Shown: positions 51,535 to 60,604, numbered from the stretch's first letter. The stretch: DNA of 64,000 bases from SHWB01 sp050246875 (GCA_050246875.1 JBFWVF010000008.1:186001-250000); one strand, 5' to 3'. Numbers and translations: made by a program. Notes: a model not told the origin generated them from the sequence alone.

Positions 51535-52620
51535 ATGTCGCGAAGGCTTCCCGTTTTCACAGCAGTGACGGCGCTTGCCGCAGTTCTCGGTGCGGTCGCG
51601 CCGGCGGCCACGCAGGCGGCCGACAGCATCAAGATCACCTTCATCTCGGGCTATCCGCCGGCTTCGCCCTGGGTCGGCGCGTTCAACGACCAGTTCATCA
51701 AGGACGTCGACGCCGCTCTCGCCAGGACCGGCAAGGTCAGGATCGACTGGAACCTCGCGCATTCCGGCCAGGTGGTGAAGGCGCGCGGCGAGCTCGAAGG
51801 CGTACAGTCCGGCCTCGGCGAGATGACGGTGGTGCCGCTCGGCTTCCACGCCGACAAGCTGCCGCTCTACATCCTTCCGTTCGTCACACCCTTCACGACG
51901 CAGGACCCGGTCGTCGTCGCCGAGAACTTCGTCGCGCAGCAGACGAAGTTCGATGCGTTTCCCAAGACATGGGACTCGCTCGGTCACTTCCAGCTCGGCG
52001 TGTCGACCAACATCGACAACTACGTCATCGTCTCGAAGACGCCGATCAAGTCGGTCGCCGATCTCAAGGGCAAGAAGATCGGCGGCGCCGGCCCTAACCT
52101 CCTCTGGGTGACTTCGGTCGGCGCCACGGGCGTTCAAAGCACCTTGCCCGATTTCTACAACGCCATGAGCACGGGCATCGTCGACGGCGTCATCGCCTGG
52201 CCGCACGCCATGGGCGCCTTCAAGCTCTGCGAACCGGGCCCGAACATGTTCGATGCCGGGTTCGGTTCGGCCGGCATGCTCGCCCTGAACATCAACAAGG
52301 ACGTGTGGAAGAACCTGCCCGAAGAGGTACGCGCCGCGATGACGGCCGCCGCGCCGGCGTGGAACCAACTCCAGCTCAAGCGGCTGGTCGACGGCGCCAC
52401 GGAGATGACGGCGAAATGCCAGAGCGAGTTCAAGACCGTGGTTCACACCCTGCCGGCCGCCGATCGCGCGGCATGGGTCAAGGCCATGCCGCCTCTGGCC
52501 CTGGACTGGGCCAAGCAGAACGATGCCAAGGGCGTTCCGGCGACCGCCGTGCTGACGTCGTACATGGACTTCATGCGCGCCAAGAAGCAGCCGGTGCCGC
52601 GCAACTGGGACAAGGAGTAG
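51535..52620 (+). CDS. TRAP transporter substrate-binding protein (DctP-type), second copy
   Basis: A 361-residue DctP-family binding protein with a Sec leader (cleavage near TQA-AD, residue 29), the FISGYPPASPWVG, WNLAHSGQVVK, LKGKKIGGAGPNL and FYNAMSTGIVDGV blocks. It has the same length as the protein at 31699-32784 and shares its unusual C-terminal WDKE, so the two are paralogues from one subfamily. Neither has TRAP membrane subunits nearby. ATG 51535 follows AGGAG by nine bases. A strong hairpin at 52641-52676 ends the gene. Confidence 0.9.
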   Translation: MSRRLPVFTAVTALAAVLGAVAPAATQAADSIKITFISGYPPASPWVGAFNDQFIKDVDAALARTGKVRIDWNLAHSGQVVKARGELEGVQSGLGEMTVVPLGFHADKLPLYILPFVTPFTTQDPVVVAENFVAQQTKFDAFPKTWDSLGHFQLGVSTNIDNYVIVSKTPIKSVADLKGKKIGGAGPNLLWVTSVGATGVQSTLPDFYNAMSTGIVDGVIAWPHAMGAFKLCEPGPNMFDAGFGSAGMLALNINKDVWKNLPEEVRAAMTAAAPAWNQLQLKRLVDGATEMTAKCQSEFKTVVHTLPAADRAAWVKAMPPLALDWAKQNDAKGVPATAVLTSYMDFMRAKKQPVPRNWDKE

Positions 52621-52640
52621 CGTCGACATTACCGGCCCGA

Positions 52641-52676
52641 CGGCGGGTACGACGGCCGATTCCGTCGTACCCGCCG
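52641..52676 (+). terminator. 15-bp perfect hairpin after the TRAP binding protein
   Basis: A perfect 15-bp stem (52641-52655 with 52662-52676) and six-base loop lies 21 bp after the stop codon. No T-run follows, but the stem is the longest uninterrupted one I found in the window and is a good transcript end or stabiliser. Confidence 0.6.
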
Positions 52677-52815
52677 GTCGCCCGGCCCATGTTGCCGGAC
52701 CGAGCCAGCACCGCACACAGTCAACCTCGGCGGTGGACACGTCAGCAGTGCGCGACCATCCTTCGTGGATTGCAGAACCGGTGACAATACCGGCGCGAAC
52801 ATGGGGGAACGTCGG

Positions 52816-53760
52816 ATGGCAGAGGCCGCAGTCGCCGGGCAACCGGCGCGGAGACCGAGCATACGTCTGCTGCCGCTGCTGATGCTGCTGGCGCTCGGGG
52901 CGCTCTGGGGTGCCAACCCCACATTTTCGAAAGCCCTGGCGCAAGTAGGCGTGGGACCATTCGGCGTCGTCTTCTGGCAGACGGCGGTTGCCGGCTGCAT
53001 CCTGCTCGGCGTGTGCATCCTGCGTCGGGTCCGCATTCCGCTCGACCGCAAGGCGATTGCTTACTACGTCTTCATCGGCAGCATCGGTACGGCGCTGTCA
53101 TACGCGACGATCGTTTTCGTCATCGGGCACGTCTCGGCCGGCTACGTGTCGGTCCTGATCGTCCTCTCGCCGCTGCTCACCTATCTCTTCGCCATCGTCG
53201 TCCGGCTCGAGACGATCAACCTGCTGCGGGCGATCGGCATCCTGCTCGGGCTCGTAGGCGCCGCCATACTGGTTGTTCCGCACGGCAGCCTGCCTTCGCC
53301 CGAGGCCTTGCCCTACGCGCTGGTGGCGCTCGTCATACCCGCGGGATATGCAGCGGCGAACGTCTACGCTGAATGGGGACGGCCCGACAAATCGGAGAAC
53401 GTTGCCCTGGCGACCGGCACCATGTTCGCGGCAGCCGCGGCGATGGCGCTGCTCGGCCTCGTCAACGGCAGTTTCCACCCGGCTTGGAACGCGCCGTTCG
53501 ACAGCCAGCTTCTCCTGCTCGCCTACGGCGCCGCGACGGCGATAGCCTTCATGCTGTTCTACACGATCGTGTCGCGCGACGGCGCGGTCTACCTGGGGCA
53601 GGTCGGCTATCTCGTCACGCTGGCCGGCATCGCATGGGGCATGCTGTTCTTCGGCGAAACCCACAGCGACTGGCTGTGGCTGGCCGTGGTGGTCGTCTTC
53701 GCCGGCGTGGCACTGGTGAATTTCGGCAAGCGCCGCGCGACGGGCAAGTCCGCGGCATGA
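52816..53760 (+). CDS. DMT family transporter (EamA)
   Basis: A 314-residue membrane protein with ten helices in two EamA repeats (LGALWGANPTFSKAL at the first helix, FGETHSDWLWLAVVVVFAGV at the last). It exports small metabolites across the inner membrane. Start at ATG 52816 is favoured by GGGGGA seven bases upstream; ATG 52801 also lies in frame. It is followed 24 bp later by the MDR-type reductase. It shares only the general fold with the DMT protein at 14194. Confidence 0.87.
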   Translation: MAEAAVAGQPARRPSIRLLPLLMLLALGALWGANPTFSKALAQVGVGPFGVVFWQTAVAGCILLGVCILRRVRIPLDRKAIAYYVFIGSIGTALSYATIVFVIGHVSAGYVSVLIVLSPLLTYLFAIVVRLETINLLRAIGILLGLVGAAILVVPHGSLPSPEALPYALVALVIPAGYAAANVYAEWGRPDKSENVALATGTMFAAAAAMALLGLVNGSFHPAWNAPFDSQLLLLAYGAATAIAFMLFYTIVSRDGAVYLGQVGYLVTLAGIAWGMLFFGETHSDWLWLAVVVVFAGVALVNFGKRRATGKSAA

Positions 53761-53784
53761 CATGACTTTTGGGGAACGACACCC

Positions 53785-54708
53785 ATGAAGGCAGCCTTCT
53801 TCCGCCGCCACGGCGGTCCAGAGGTGATGGACTACGGCGACGTGCCGGATCCGGTCGCCGGCCCCGGGCAGGTCCTGGTCGACGTCCATGCGGCCAGCGT
53901 CAACGGCGCCGACTGGAAGGTGCGCGCCGGCAGCTACGCTCCCGTCGCCTCCTTTCCCTACATCCCCGGCCGCGACTTCTCAGGCGTGGTAGCGGCCTGC
54001 GGCGCCGGCGTCAGCGAGTTCGCCCCCGGCGACGCCGTGTTCGGCGTGTGCGACGTCGGCCAGGAGGCCGCCTATGCCGAGAAGATCGCCATCAAGGCGA
54101 GCATCGTCGCCCGCAAGCCGGCGTCGCTGTCGCATGTCGATGCCGCAGCGCTGGCGCTGACCGGCCTCACCGCCATCGTGTCGGTCGAGGACACGCTGCA
54201 GTTGCGCCGTGGTGAAACCGTCCTGATTCAGGGCGGGGCCGGTGGCGTGGCCGGCTTCGCCATCCAGCTCGCGAAACATATCGGCGCCCGTGTCGTTTCC
54301 ACCACGAGCGCCGCCAACATCGCCTACGTAAAGGGGCTCGGCGCCGACGAAGTCATCGACTACGCCGCACAGGATTTCGCGAGCGTCGTGCCGAATGTCG
54401 ACGCCGTCTTCGAGACGGTCGGCGGCGACGTCGCGACACGGTCCTTCACCGTCGTGCGCCCCGGCGGACGCATCGCGTTCATCGCCTCCGGCGCGAAGGC
54501 CCCGCCTTCGCCGCGCCCCGACGTCGCGGCGCTGCGCCCGGCGGTGGGCCGCGACAGGCCGCACCTCGAACGTATCCTCGCGCTGGTCGAGGCCGGCGCC
54601 GTACGCCGCCCCGAAGTCACGCTTTTCCCGCTCGACCGGGCGGCGGAGGCCCATCGCATCAGCGAGGGGCGCCACCTGCGCGGCAAACTGGTGTTCAAGG
54701 TGCGTTAG
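53785..54708 (+). CDS. NADP-dependent quinone oxidoreductase-like MDR protein
   Basis: A 307-residue medium-chain reductase without structural or catalytic zinc ligands. The GroES-like domain (PGRDFSGVV) is followed by the nucleotide-binding domain with GGAGGVAGFAIQLAK and the VFETVGG strand. Zinc-free members reduce quinones, enones or enoyl thioesters with NADPH. The gene follows the DMT transporter closely and precedes the NTF2-like gene by 39 bp, forming a small plus-strand group of no obvious shared pathway. Confidence 0.9.
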   Translation: MKAAFFRRHGGPEVMDYGDVPDPVAGPGQVLVDVHAASVNGADWKVRAGSYAPVASFPYIPGRDFSGVVAACGAGVSEFAPGDAVFGVCDVGQEAAYAEKIAIKASIVARKPASLSHVDAAALALTGLTAIVSVEDTLQLRRGETVLIQGGAGGVAGFAIQLAKHIGARVVSTTSAANIAYVKGLGADEVIDYAAQDFASVVPNVDAVFETVGGDVATRSFTVVRPGGRIAFIASGAKAPPSPRPDVAALRPAVGRDRPHLERILALVEAGAVRRPEVTLFPLDRAAEAHRISEGRHLRGKLVFKVR

Positions 54709-54747
54709 CTATCCGCGCCACGACAGGGCGCGGACAGGGAGGCGTAC

Positions 54748-55287
54748 ATGGCCGGCAACCAGCATGCGAAGACCCTCGAACAACGTCTGCGGGCGGTCGA
54801 GGACAGGCTCGACATCCTCAACCTCATCGCCAGTCACCCGCCGAGCGCCGACACTGGCGCCGACTACTACACCCGCGCGGTCTACACCGAGGATGGCGTG
54901 TTCGACCGCGGCAAGGGGCTCGACGGCGCCGTCGGCGCCGCCGCCATCGGCGCCTTCACGCTGACGCCGGCACACCAGAAGGCCATCCACGGCGGTCTCG
55001 CGCATCTCGCCGCGCTGCCCCACATCAGGCTCGACGGCGATCGTGCCTGGGTCACCTCCTACGTGCAGATCCTGCATCCGGACCGCGAGGCACCCCTGCG
55101 CGAACTGGCCAATCACGGCTCGACGCATGGCTATCGCGTGCATCGCATCGTCGCCAATCGCTGGACGCTCGTGCGCACGGCCGATGGCTGGAAGATCAGG
55201 AGCCGCTACATGGAGCCGATCGACGGCACGCAGCCGGCGCGCGACATCCTCGCCGGAGCCCTCGAGGACTATCGGCCGAAGCCTTAG
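54748..55287 (+). CDS. Nuclear transport factor 2 (SnoaL)-like family protein
   Basis: A 179-residue cone-fold protein. The N-terminal helix EQRLRAVEDRLDILNLIASHP, the YTEDGVFDRG strand, the central histidine in GGLAHL and the RTADGWKIRSRYM block are typical of the SnoaL_4-type group that includes dehydratases, isomerases and dioxygenase small subunits. No specific function can be given. It is followed 6 bp later by the unknown anchored protein, so the two probably share a transcript. Confidence 0.8.
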   Translation: MAGNQHAKTLEQRLRAVEDRLDILNLIASHPPSADTGADYYTRAVYTEDGVFDRGKGLDGAVGAAAIGAFTLTPAHQKAIHGGLAHLAALPHIRLDGDRAWVTSYVQILHPDREAPLRELANHGSTHGYRVHRIVANRWTLVRTADGWKIRSRYMEPIDGTQPARDILAGALEDYRPKP

Positions 55288-55293
55288 ACGCCG

Positions 55294-55902
55294 ATGAAGC
55301 GACATCTCCTGCGCTGGGCAGCGATTGCCGGCATCGGCATCGCCGTTATCGCCGCATTCTCGTACTGGAACGCCCGGCCGCGTGACTGGCTGGTCGAGGA
55401 ACGCCCGGGCAGCGCCGGGCAAACCGACGTCCTGCTGTCGGTCGACGCACGCGAAGCCGGCAGGACCGGCGGGCGCCTGACCCTGACCTGTCGCGACGGC
55501 AAGATCGGTGCCGAACTCGGTCCGGTCCATGTGCAGTGCATCGGCAATTGCGATGGTCCCGGCGTTCTTATGTCGCTGACCCAGACCTTCGAGACTTTCG
55601 TCTATCCGGAGCAGACGAGCCATACCGGCTGGGTTGCTCCCTGGGTTACCGACCGCAAGACCGCGACGGCCATACGGACGTTCGAGGACGAGCCCCCCGC
55701 AACCGACGATCCGACCAGCTATCCGGTCGGCAGCGAGGCTTTCATCGCCCGCCTGCTCGCGGCGCGGGAGCTGTCGATTTCGATGGGCGGCGGCCACATG
55801 AGCTTCGATTCGCGCCGGCTGGCCGACGTCCTGCCGAGGCTGCGCGCTCACTGCCCCGCGCGCGCCGCCGCGCATTCCACGCGGCCGGGCAGCAATCGCT
55901 GA
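55294..55902 (+). CDS. Hypothetical membrane-anchored or secreted protein
   Basis: I do not recognise the family. The 202-residue product starts with a hydrophobic segment (residues 7-22, WAAIAGIGIAVIAAF) acting as a signal anchor or leader, followed by a beta-rich periplasmic part with TLTCRDGKIGAEL and a CIGNC pair that could form disulfides with the earlier cysteine. It has no recognisable catalytic motif. It begins 6 bp after the NTF2-like gene and converges with the BNR-propeller gene. Confidence 0.65.
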   Translation: MKRHLLRWAAIAGIGIAVIAAFSYWNARPRDWLVEERPGSAGQTDVLLSVDAREAGRTGGRLTLTCRDGKIGAELGPVHVQCIGNCDGPGVLMSLTQTFETFVYPEQTSHTGWVAPWVTDRKTATAIRTFEDEPPATDDPTSYPVGSEAFIARLLAARELSISMGGGHMSFDSRRLADVLPRLRAHCPARAAAHSTRPGSNR

Positions 55903-55915
55903 GGCGCACCGGACG

Positions 55916-56998
55916 TCAGGCGAAGGCCACCTGCGCGATCGGCGGCAGATGGGCGCTGACCAGCGTCCACGTCTCGCCGCCGTCACCGCTCGTCCACAGA
56001 TTGCCGGTCGTCGATCCCAGCGCGAGACCGTTGCCGGTGGCATCGACATCGAGGGCATGACGATAGACGAGGTCGTAGCTGCCGGTCGCCGGCAGACCCG
56101 TGCCGAGGGTGGCGAAACTGGCGCCGGCGTCGGTAGTGCGGGTCACGACGAAGCGCCCGTCGACAGGCACCCGGCATTCATCCTTCACCGCCGGCACGAA
56201 CCATGCCGTCTGCGGATCGCGCGGATGCGCGGCCACCGCGAAGCCGAACACCGAGGGCGCGACATCCTCGATTTCGGTGAAAGTCGCGCCGCCGTCGGTC
56301 GAGCGGAATATGCCGTTGTGGTGCTGGCACCACACGACGTCCGGTGCGGCGATGCAATGGGCAAGGCGATGCGGGTCCTGCGGTGCCGGATCGTACGCCC
56401 TTTCCGGAGGCATATAGGCGTTGCGCAGGCCCTTGCCGGCGAGCCGCCACGAATTGCCGCCGTCGTCGCTCTTCCATATCCCGCCGCACGAAACTCCGAT
56501 CGTGACACGTGCACTGTCGCGCGGATCGACATGGATCGAATGAATGCCGGGCTGGTCGTAGCCACCGCCGAACCATTCCGCGCGCTCCGGCATGTTCCAC
56601 AGACTCTCGACCAGAGCCCAGCTCGCACCGCCGTCGCCGCTGCGAAACAGCCCGCCCGGCAGGGTGCCGGCCCACAGCACGCCCGGCTGGTCGGCCCCCC
56701 CGGCGACGAGCGTCCAGATCATGTCGACAGCCGGGGCATCGGCCGTGGCGGACGGCTGCGACGGAAACGCCGGCGCGGGCAGTTCCTCCCAGCCGGCGCC
56801 GTCGTTGCGCGAACGATGCAGCTTCACGCCGAAATGTCCGAGGCGAAGGGCGGCGTAGAGCGTGCCGTCACGCGGATCGGCGAGAACGACGGAGACCGGC
56901 TCGCCGATGAACGACGGCGGCCCAGCGGTCCAGCCCTCGGCATCGTGGCGAAACCGGAAGAGCCCCTTGCGGGTGGCGACGTACAGCGTCCCGGTCAT
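55916..56998 (-). CDS. BNR/sialidase-like beta-propeller protein
   Basis: A 360-residue protein built of propeller blades, four of them with Asp-box (BNR) turns: GGLFRSGDGGASW, GGIWKSDDGGNSW, NGIFRSTDGGATF and GNLWTSGDGGETW. Asp boxes occur in sialidases, photosystem factors and many binding propellers; the arginine triad of sialidases is not evident, so enzymatic sialidase activity is doubtful. No leader is seen; the product is probably cytoplasmic. It starts 7 bp after the MoaD/ThiS-like gene and the two are surely cotranscribed. Confidence 0.87.
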   Translation of the reverse strand: MTGTLYVATRKGLFRFRHDAEGWTAGPPSFIGEPVSVVLADPRDGTLYAALRLGHFGVKLHRSRNDGAGWEELPAPAFPSQPSATADAPAVDMIWTLVAGGADQPGVLWAGTLPGGLFRSGDGGASWALVESLWNMPERAEWFGGGYDQPGIHSIHVDPRDSARVTIGVSCGGIWKSDDGGNSWRLAGKGLRNAYMPPERAYDPAPQDPHRLAHCIAAPDVVWCQHHNGIFRSTDGGATFTEIEDVAPSVFGFAVAAHPRDPQTAWFVPAVKDECRVPVDGRFVVTRTTDAGASFATLGTGLPATGSYDLVYRHALDVDATGNGLALGSTTGNLWTSGDGGETWTLVSAHLPPIAQVAFA

Positions 56999-57005
56999 GC
57001 CTGCC

Positions 57006-57275
57006 TCATCCGCCCGACAGGGCCTGAAAGACGAAAACCGTGTCGCCGGGCCCGATCGCGTCGCTGAGTGCGGCCCGATCGCCAACGGCGCGCTCGTTGA
57101 CGAAGACATTGACGTGACGGCGCAGCCGGCCGTGTTCGTCGAGAACGTATGAACGCAGCTTCGCGTTCTCGGCGAAGACGCCGTCGAGCACCTCGCGCAC
57201 AGTGCGTCCGGCCACATCCACGCTCGGACACGAGACGTGCCGCTGAAGATTGGGCGTGAAGCTGACCCGTGCCAA
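57006..57275 (-). CDS. MoaD/ThiS family ubiquitin-like sulfur carrier
   Basis: An 89-residue beta-grasp protein. The helix VDVAGRTVREVLDGVF, the HVNVFVNERAV strand, DAIGPGDTVFVFQALSGG closing block and the terminal Gly88-Gly89 are the MoaD/ThiS hallmarks; the C-terminal diglycine is exposed for adenylation and thiocarboxylate formation or conjugation. The start is a TTG at 57275 with GGGGAG six bases upstream, giving a normal length; the longer frame has no homology. No E1-like MoeB/ThiF or MoaE gene is nearby, and the only linked gene is the beta-propeller. Confidence 0.85.
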   Translation of the reverse strand: MARVSFTPNLQRHVSCPSVDVAGRTVREVLDGVFAENAKLRSYVLDEHGRLRRHVNVFVNERAVGDRAALSDAIGPGDTVFVFQALSGG

Positions 57276-57452
57276 TCGGCACTCCCCTGTTCGTCCGGTG
57301 ATATTGCGACTGCCGCCACCTTCGCCACAAGCACGCAACTTCATGCGCAAATCGATGGAACGGTTGCCGGCCCGCAGCCGTTGACGAAGCAGAGATTGGG
57401 CCAGTGCCCGCGACCGACGCCGGCCTGACATCAAATGCGGAGAAGACCCGTC

Positions 57453-57770
57453 ATGAGAAAATCGCGCCTCGCCATCGCCCTCGCCGTCGTCGGCCTGCTC
57501 GCCGGAACGGTACCTGCCTGCAGCGGTTCGGAAACCAGCGAAAGCACGGGCGAATACATCGACGATTCCGTCATCAGCAACACGGTGCGGGCGAAGCTGG
57601 TCGACGACAAGGACCTCAACTTCACCCAGATCGACGTGACGACCTACAAGGGAGTCGTCCAGCTCAGCGGCTTCGTCGATACCGCCGCCAAGAAGGCGAA
57701 GGCGACCCAGGTCGCGTCGAGCGTCGACGGCGTGAAGCAGGTGCGCAACGACCTCGTCGTCAAGAACTAG
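57453..57770 (+). CDS. BON domain-containing protein
   Basis: A 105-residue secreted protein with a hydrophobic leader (LAIALAVVGLLAGTVPAC) and one BON domain from about residue 38: DSVISNTVRAKLVDDKDL, TYKGVVQLSGFVD, VDGVKQVRNDLVV. BON proteins attach to the envelope and help in stress resistance. The VPAC sequence could act as a lipobox, though proline at -2 is atypical. ATG 57453 with GGAGAAG upstream is preferred to ATG 57435. Its 3' end overlaps the convergent AHSA1-like gene by 11 bp. Confidence 0.88.
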   Translation: MRKSRLAIALAVVGLLAGTVPACSGSETSESTGEYIDDSVISNTVRAKLVDDKDLNFTQIDVTTYKGVVQLSGFVDTAAKKAKATQVASSVDGVKQVRNDLVVKN

Positions 57771-58272
57771 CCTGCGGGCCTGACGCGCTGGTCGGGAATC
57801 CCCCCTCGACCAGCGCGGCCAAGCGCGTGTAGCAAAGTTCGAGCCCCTGACGCATGGTCGTCGCAAGCGCATTGTCACGCGCCGCACGCGACGAATAGCG
57901 GATCGACATGGCCATCGATGTACCGCTGCCCGACGCGGCGAGGACGGTGGTGACCAGGGATTGGCCCCCGGTCCAGTCCTCGTCGAACAGTTCGGTGTGG
58001 ACCAGCCGCTCCGGCGGGATGACCTCTCGGTAGGTCCCGCTCATGCCCAGTTCGCGGCCGTCGCGGCGCCGCCAGATCAGGCGGAGGGCGCCACCCTCCA
58101 CCGCCTCGCTGACGCAATGGGCGAGCGGCCATTCCTCCGGCCCGAACAGCCAGCGCTTCATCTGGTCTGCGTCGGTCATGGCCGCAAAGACGTACTGCCG
58201 CCCGGCGTCGAAGTCGCGTGTCACGATGATGTCCCGTTCGCCAAGCGCGGCGACGGACAGGTTGCCCGCCAT
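57760..58272 (-). CDS. SRPBCC (AHSA1-like) family protein
   Basis: A 170-residue START-like fold protein of the AHSA1/CalC group: DIIVTRDFDAGRQYVFAAMTDADQMKRWL at the start, GGALRLIWRRRDGRELGMSGTYREVIPPERLVHTE in the middle and a long C-terminal helix. Members bind hydrophobic ligands or assist Hsp90-type functions; no specific role is known for this one. ATG 58272 follows GGGAG at a proper distance; the longer frame is basic and not conserved. Confidence 0.85.
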   Translation of the reverse strand: MAGNLSVAALGERDIIVTRDFDAGRQYVFAAMTDADQMKRWLFGPEEWPLAHCVSEAVEGGALRLIWRRRDGRELGMSGTYREVIPPERLVHTELFDEDWTGGQSLVTTVLAASGSGTSMAMSIRYSSRAARDNALATTMRQGLELCYTRLAALVEGGFPTSASGPQASS

Positions 58273-58373
58273 CTCCTGTCTCCCAGGGCGGCGCGGCGGC
58301 GGCCCGGGTTGACCCCCGCTCCGCCGTGCCCTAACCATCGCAGCGCACGGAGCACCTCGGCGGTTCCCGGAAA

Positions 58374-58775
58374 ATGGCGGTCAGGGAAGATTCTTTCGCG
58401 GCGCGACCGGCCCGAGGGCTGGCGCCACTCGCCGGCGTGCTGCTGTGCGCCACGGCGTACCTGGCCGGCCATCTCATCCGCTACGGGCTTGTAGAGCCGG
58501 AGGCCATGGGTGCCGCATGCGAACGCGGCGACCCGTGGTGGTGCGGTCTGCGCACCGGGTTCATCGTCTTCACACAGTGGGGCGGCTTCGGTTGGCTCTC
58601 CCTTGGACTGGCCGCGCTGGCGGCCGGCGCCATCGCTGCACGACGTCCCGGCGCGGCACGCGCGCTCGCCCTCGCGGCGATGACCGTCGGCGGCTTCGGG
58701 CTCGTTCTCTACAATGCGACGCTCGCCGCGGTCGCTGTCGTCGTCGCCCTGCTATGCGCGGCGCGCCGGACCTAG
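58374..58775 (+). CDS. Small integral membrane protein of unknown function
   Basis: A 133-residue protein with about three to four hydrophobic helices (residues 16-32, 60-85, 95-110, 113-128) and a short CERGDPWWCG loop whose two cysteines could pair on the periplasmic side. I do not recognise the family. Its 3' end overlaps the convergent GH17 gene by 24 bp, which supports a real but compact gene arrangement. Confidence 0.6.
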   Translation: MAVREDSFAARPARGLAPLAGVLLCATAYLAGHLIRYGLVEPEAMGAACERGDPWWCGLRTGFIVFTQWGGFGWLSLGLAALAAGAIAARRPGAARALALAAMTVGGFGLVLYNATLAAVAVVVALLCAARRT

Positions 58776-60503
58776 TCGGCGCAGATCGCCGGCCACGCGA
58801 CCGGCCTCCAGCCATGCATCGCGCAGCCATGGCGCGGCCAGCAGGACGCAGACCAGGGCCCAGACGATGGCCTCGCGATTGACGAGGGCGTCGACCGCGA
58901 ATGGCGCGGACAGCAGCAGGATAGCGGCGACCCAGCCCTCCTCCGGCCGGACCGCTCCGCCGGCCTCCTTGCGACCACCCCAGGCCTGGAACGCAAAGGC
59001 GGCGGCGGGCATCCAGAAGGCGAGTTGCAGGAAGTCGCGGTGGCGGCCGTCGATCGCCAGCGACAACGCCAGCACGACGGCGGGCAACATGATGGCCCAG
59101 TGCAGCACGCCCAGCCACAGGGCCGCGCCGTCTCGCCGCCGCCCGGTCAGAATCTCGCCGAGGGCAGCCGGACGTGGCAGCGCGATCCCGGCAATCTGCA
59201 CGACGAGCAGGCCGGCCCCCGCGACCGCAAAGGCGAGCAACGCCGCCATCCAGACCATGCCGGTCCACCCGGCCGAGATGGCGACCAGATAGTCTAACAG
59301 CGCCCAGAGCGATGCGCCGGCCGCGGGGAGCACGACGGCCAGCGCCGCCCAGCGCGCGACCGCGCGGGGACGCGGCCGCCAGGCGACCAGCAGAAGCGCC
59401 ACGACCGACAGCACGCCACCGAATGCGGCCGCCGAGCGCCAGCCGGGCCACTCGCTGACCGGACCCGTCAGCGGGAACTTGAGCTGGCGATCCTTGTCGA
59501 GCAGGCCCCAGTAACCGCCGACCGTGCCTTCCGGCGCCCGCTTCCAGGGCTGGTCGACCGCCTCGATCAGGTTGTACGGCAGCCCGATCGACGCGGCCTG
59601 GGCTGCGAACTCGCGAACGAACCGGGCCTCGTTGACCCGCGACGGCACCGCCCCGGCCCGCGTCCTGCCGGCCGACGGCCAGCCGATCTCGCCGATACGG
59701 ATGGGCTTGTCGCGGATCGTCTCCCGCGCCTGCGCGACGATCATCCGCACATGCGCCTGTACAGCGTCGATGTCGACCGGCGCCGGATCGTCCCAGTACG
59801 GCAGGACATGGATCGTCGCGAAGTCGACGGCATCGACGACGACCGGATTTCGCCGCCAGAACTCGAAAATGTCGGCATAGGTCACCGGCAAGCTGGTCCG
59901 CGCCTTGACCGAGCGGATGATGCGGGCAAGCCGCTCCCCGGTCATTTCCCGCCGCAGCAGGACCTCGTTGCCGACCACGATGGCGCGTACGGCCGCCGGA
60001 TGGGCATGGGCAAGATCGAGGGCCGCGGCGATCTCGCGCTCGTTGCGGCGGTCGTCCGCGCCGATCCAGATGCCGACCATGACCTGCATCCCCGCCGCGG
60101 CGGCCGCGGCAAGGACGTCACCCTGCGAGCCGAGCATCGAGTAAGTCCGGACGCACTCCGTATAGGGCGCCAAGGCTGCGAGGTCGGCGGCGATCAGGCC
60201 GGGTGGCACCGTATAGACGCCATCGGTCGCGGTCAGCGGCGAGGCGTCGTCCGTCGTCGGCGCGTAGGACAGGCACTGGAGCCGGCCGGCGGGCACGTCG
60301 ACGATGTCGACGGCGCGGCCAAGCCAGGCCCACAAGGCTGTCGAGAGGGCGACGGCGACCGCCATGGCGACCGCACATGGCAGGACCGGGAACGAGCGGA
60401 TCAGGGTGACAACTCCGCGGCAATCGCGCGGGGTTTGTCGCACATGGGCCCATGCAACGCCATCGGGTGCCGCAACCCTGCGCCACGATGGCACGGGACG
60501 CAT
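58752..60503 (-). CDS. GH17-like membrane protein (Bradyrhizobium NdvC-like)
   Basis: A 583-residue inner-membrane protein. After an N-terminal signal anchor comes a GH17 beta-1,3-glucanase-like domain with acid E180 in VVGNEVLL and nucleophile E272 in IGEIGWPS, followed by about eight transmembrane helices. It lacks a glycosyltransferase domain. Size and plan match NdvC, needed for beta-1,6 links in the cyclic beta-1,3/1,6 glucans of Bradyrhizobium. The start (ATG 60503, with AAGGGCGAC) is uncertain because the first 45 residues are not conserved. It diverges from the small secreted protein and the synthase. Confidence 0.82.
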   Translation of the reverse strand: MRPVPSWRRVAAPDGVAWAHVRQTPRDCRGVVTLIRSFPVLPCAVAMAVAVALSTALWAWLGRAVDIVDVPAGRLQCLSYAPTTDDASPLTATDGVYTVPPGLIAADLAALAPYTECVRTYSMLGSQGDVLAAAAAAGMQVMVGIWIGADDRRNEREIAAALDLAHAHPAAVRAIVVGNEVLLRREMTGERLARIIRSVKARTSLPVTYADIFEFWRRNPVVVDAVDFATIHVLPYWDDPAPVDIDAVQAHVRMIVAQARETIRDKPIRIGEIGWPSAGRTRAGAVPSRVNEARFVREFAAQAASIGLPYNLIEAVDQPWKRAPEGTVGGYWGLLDKDRQLKFPLTGPVSEWPGWRSAAAFGGVLSVVALLLVAWRPRPRAVARWAALAVVLPAAGASLWALLDYLVAISAGWTGMVWMAALLAFAVAGAGLLVVQIAGIALPRPAALGEILTGRRRDGAALWLGVLHWAIMLPAVVLALSLAIDGRHRDFLQLAFWMPAAAFAFQAWGGRKEAGGAVRPEEGWVAAILLLSAPFAVDALVNREAIVWALVCVLLAAPWLRDAWLEAGRVAGDLRRLGPARRA

Positions 60504-60604
60504 GTCGCCCTTGCGGCCGACCACCGGCTAGCCTAATTAGTTGGCACAATCCTGGGGGCCCGGTCGTCACGGTTACCCGGTAGCAAACGTCGCCGGTTCA
60601 CAAC

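Noticed and set aside
60541..60556. Sigma-54 promoter-like TTGGCAC upstream of the small secreted protein
   Set aside because: The GG of the -24 element is not followed by GC after ten bases, so the essential -12 element is missing.
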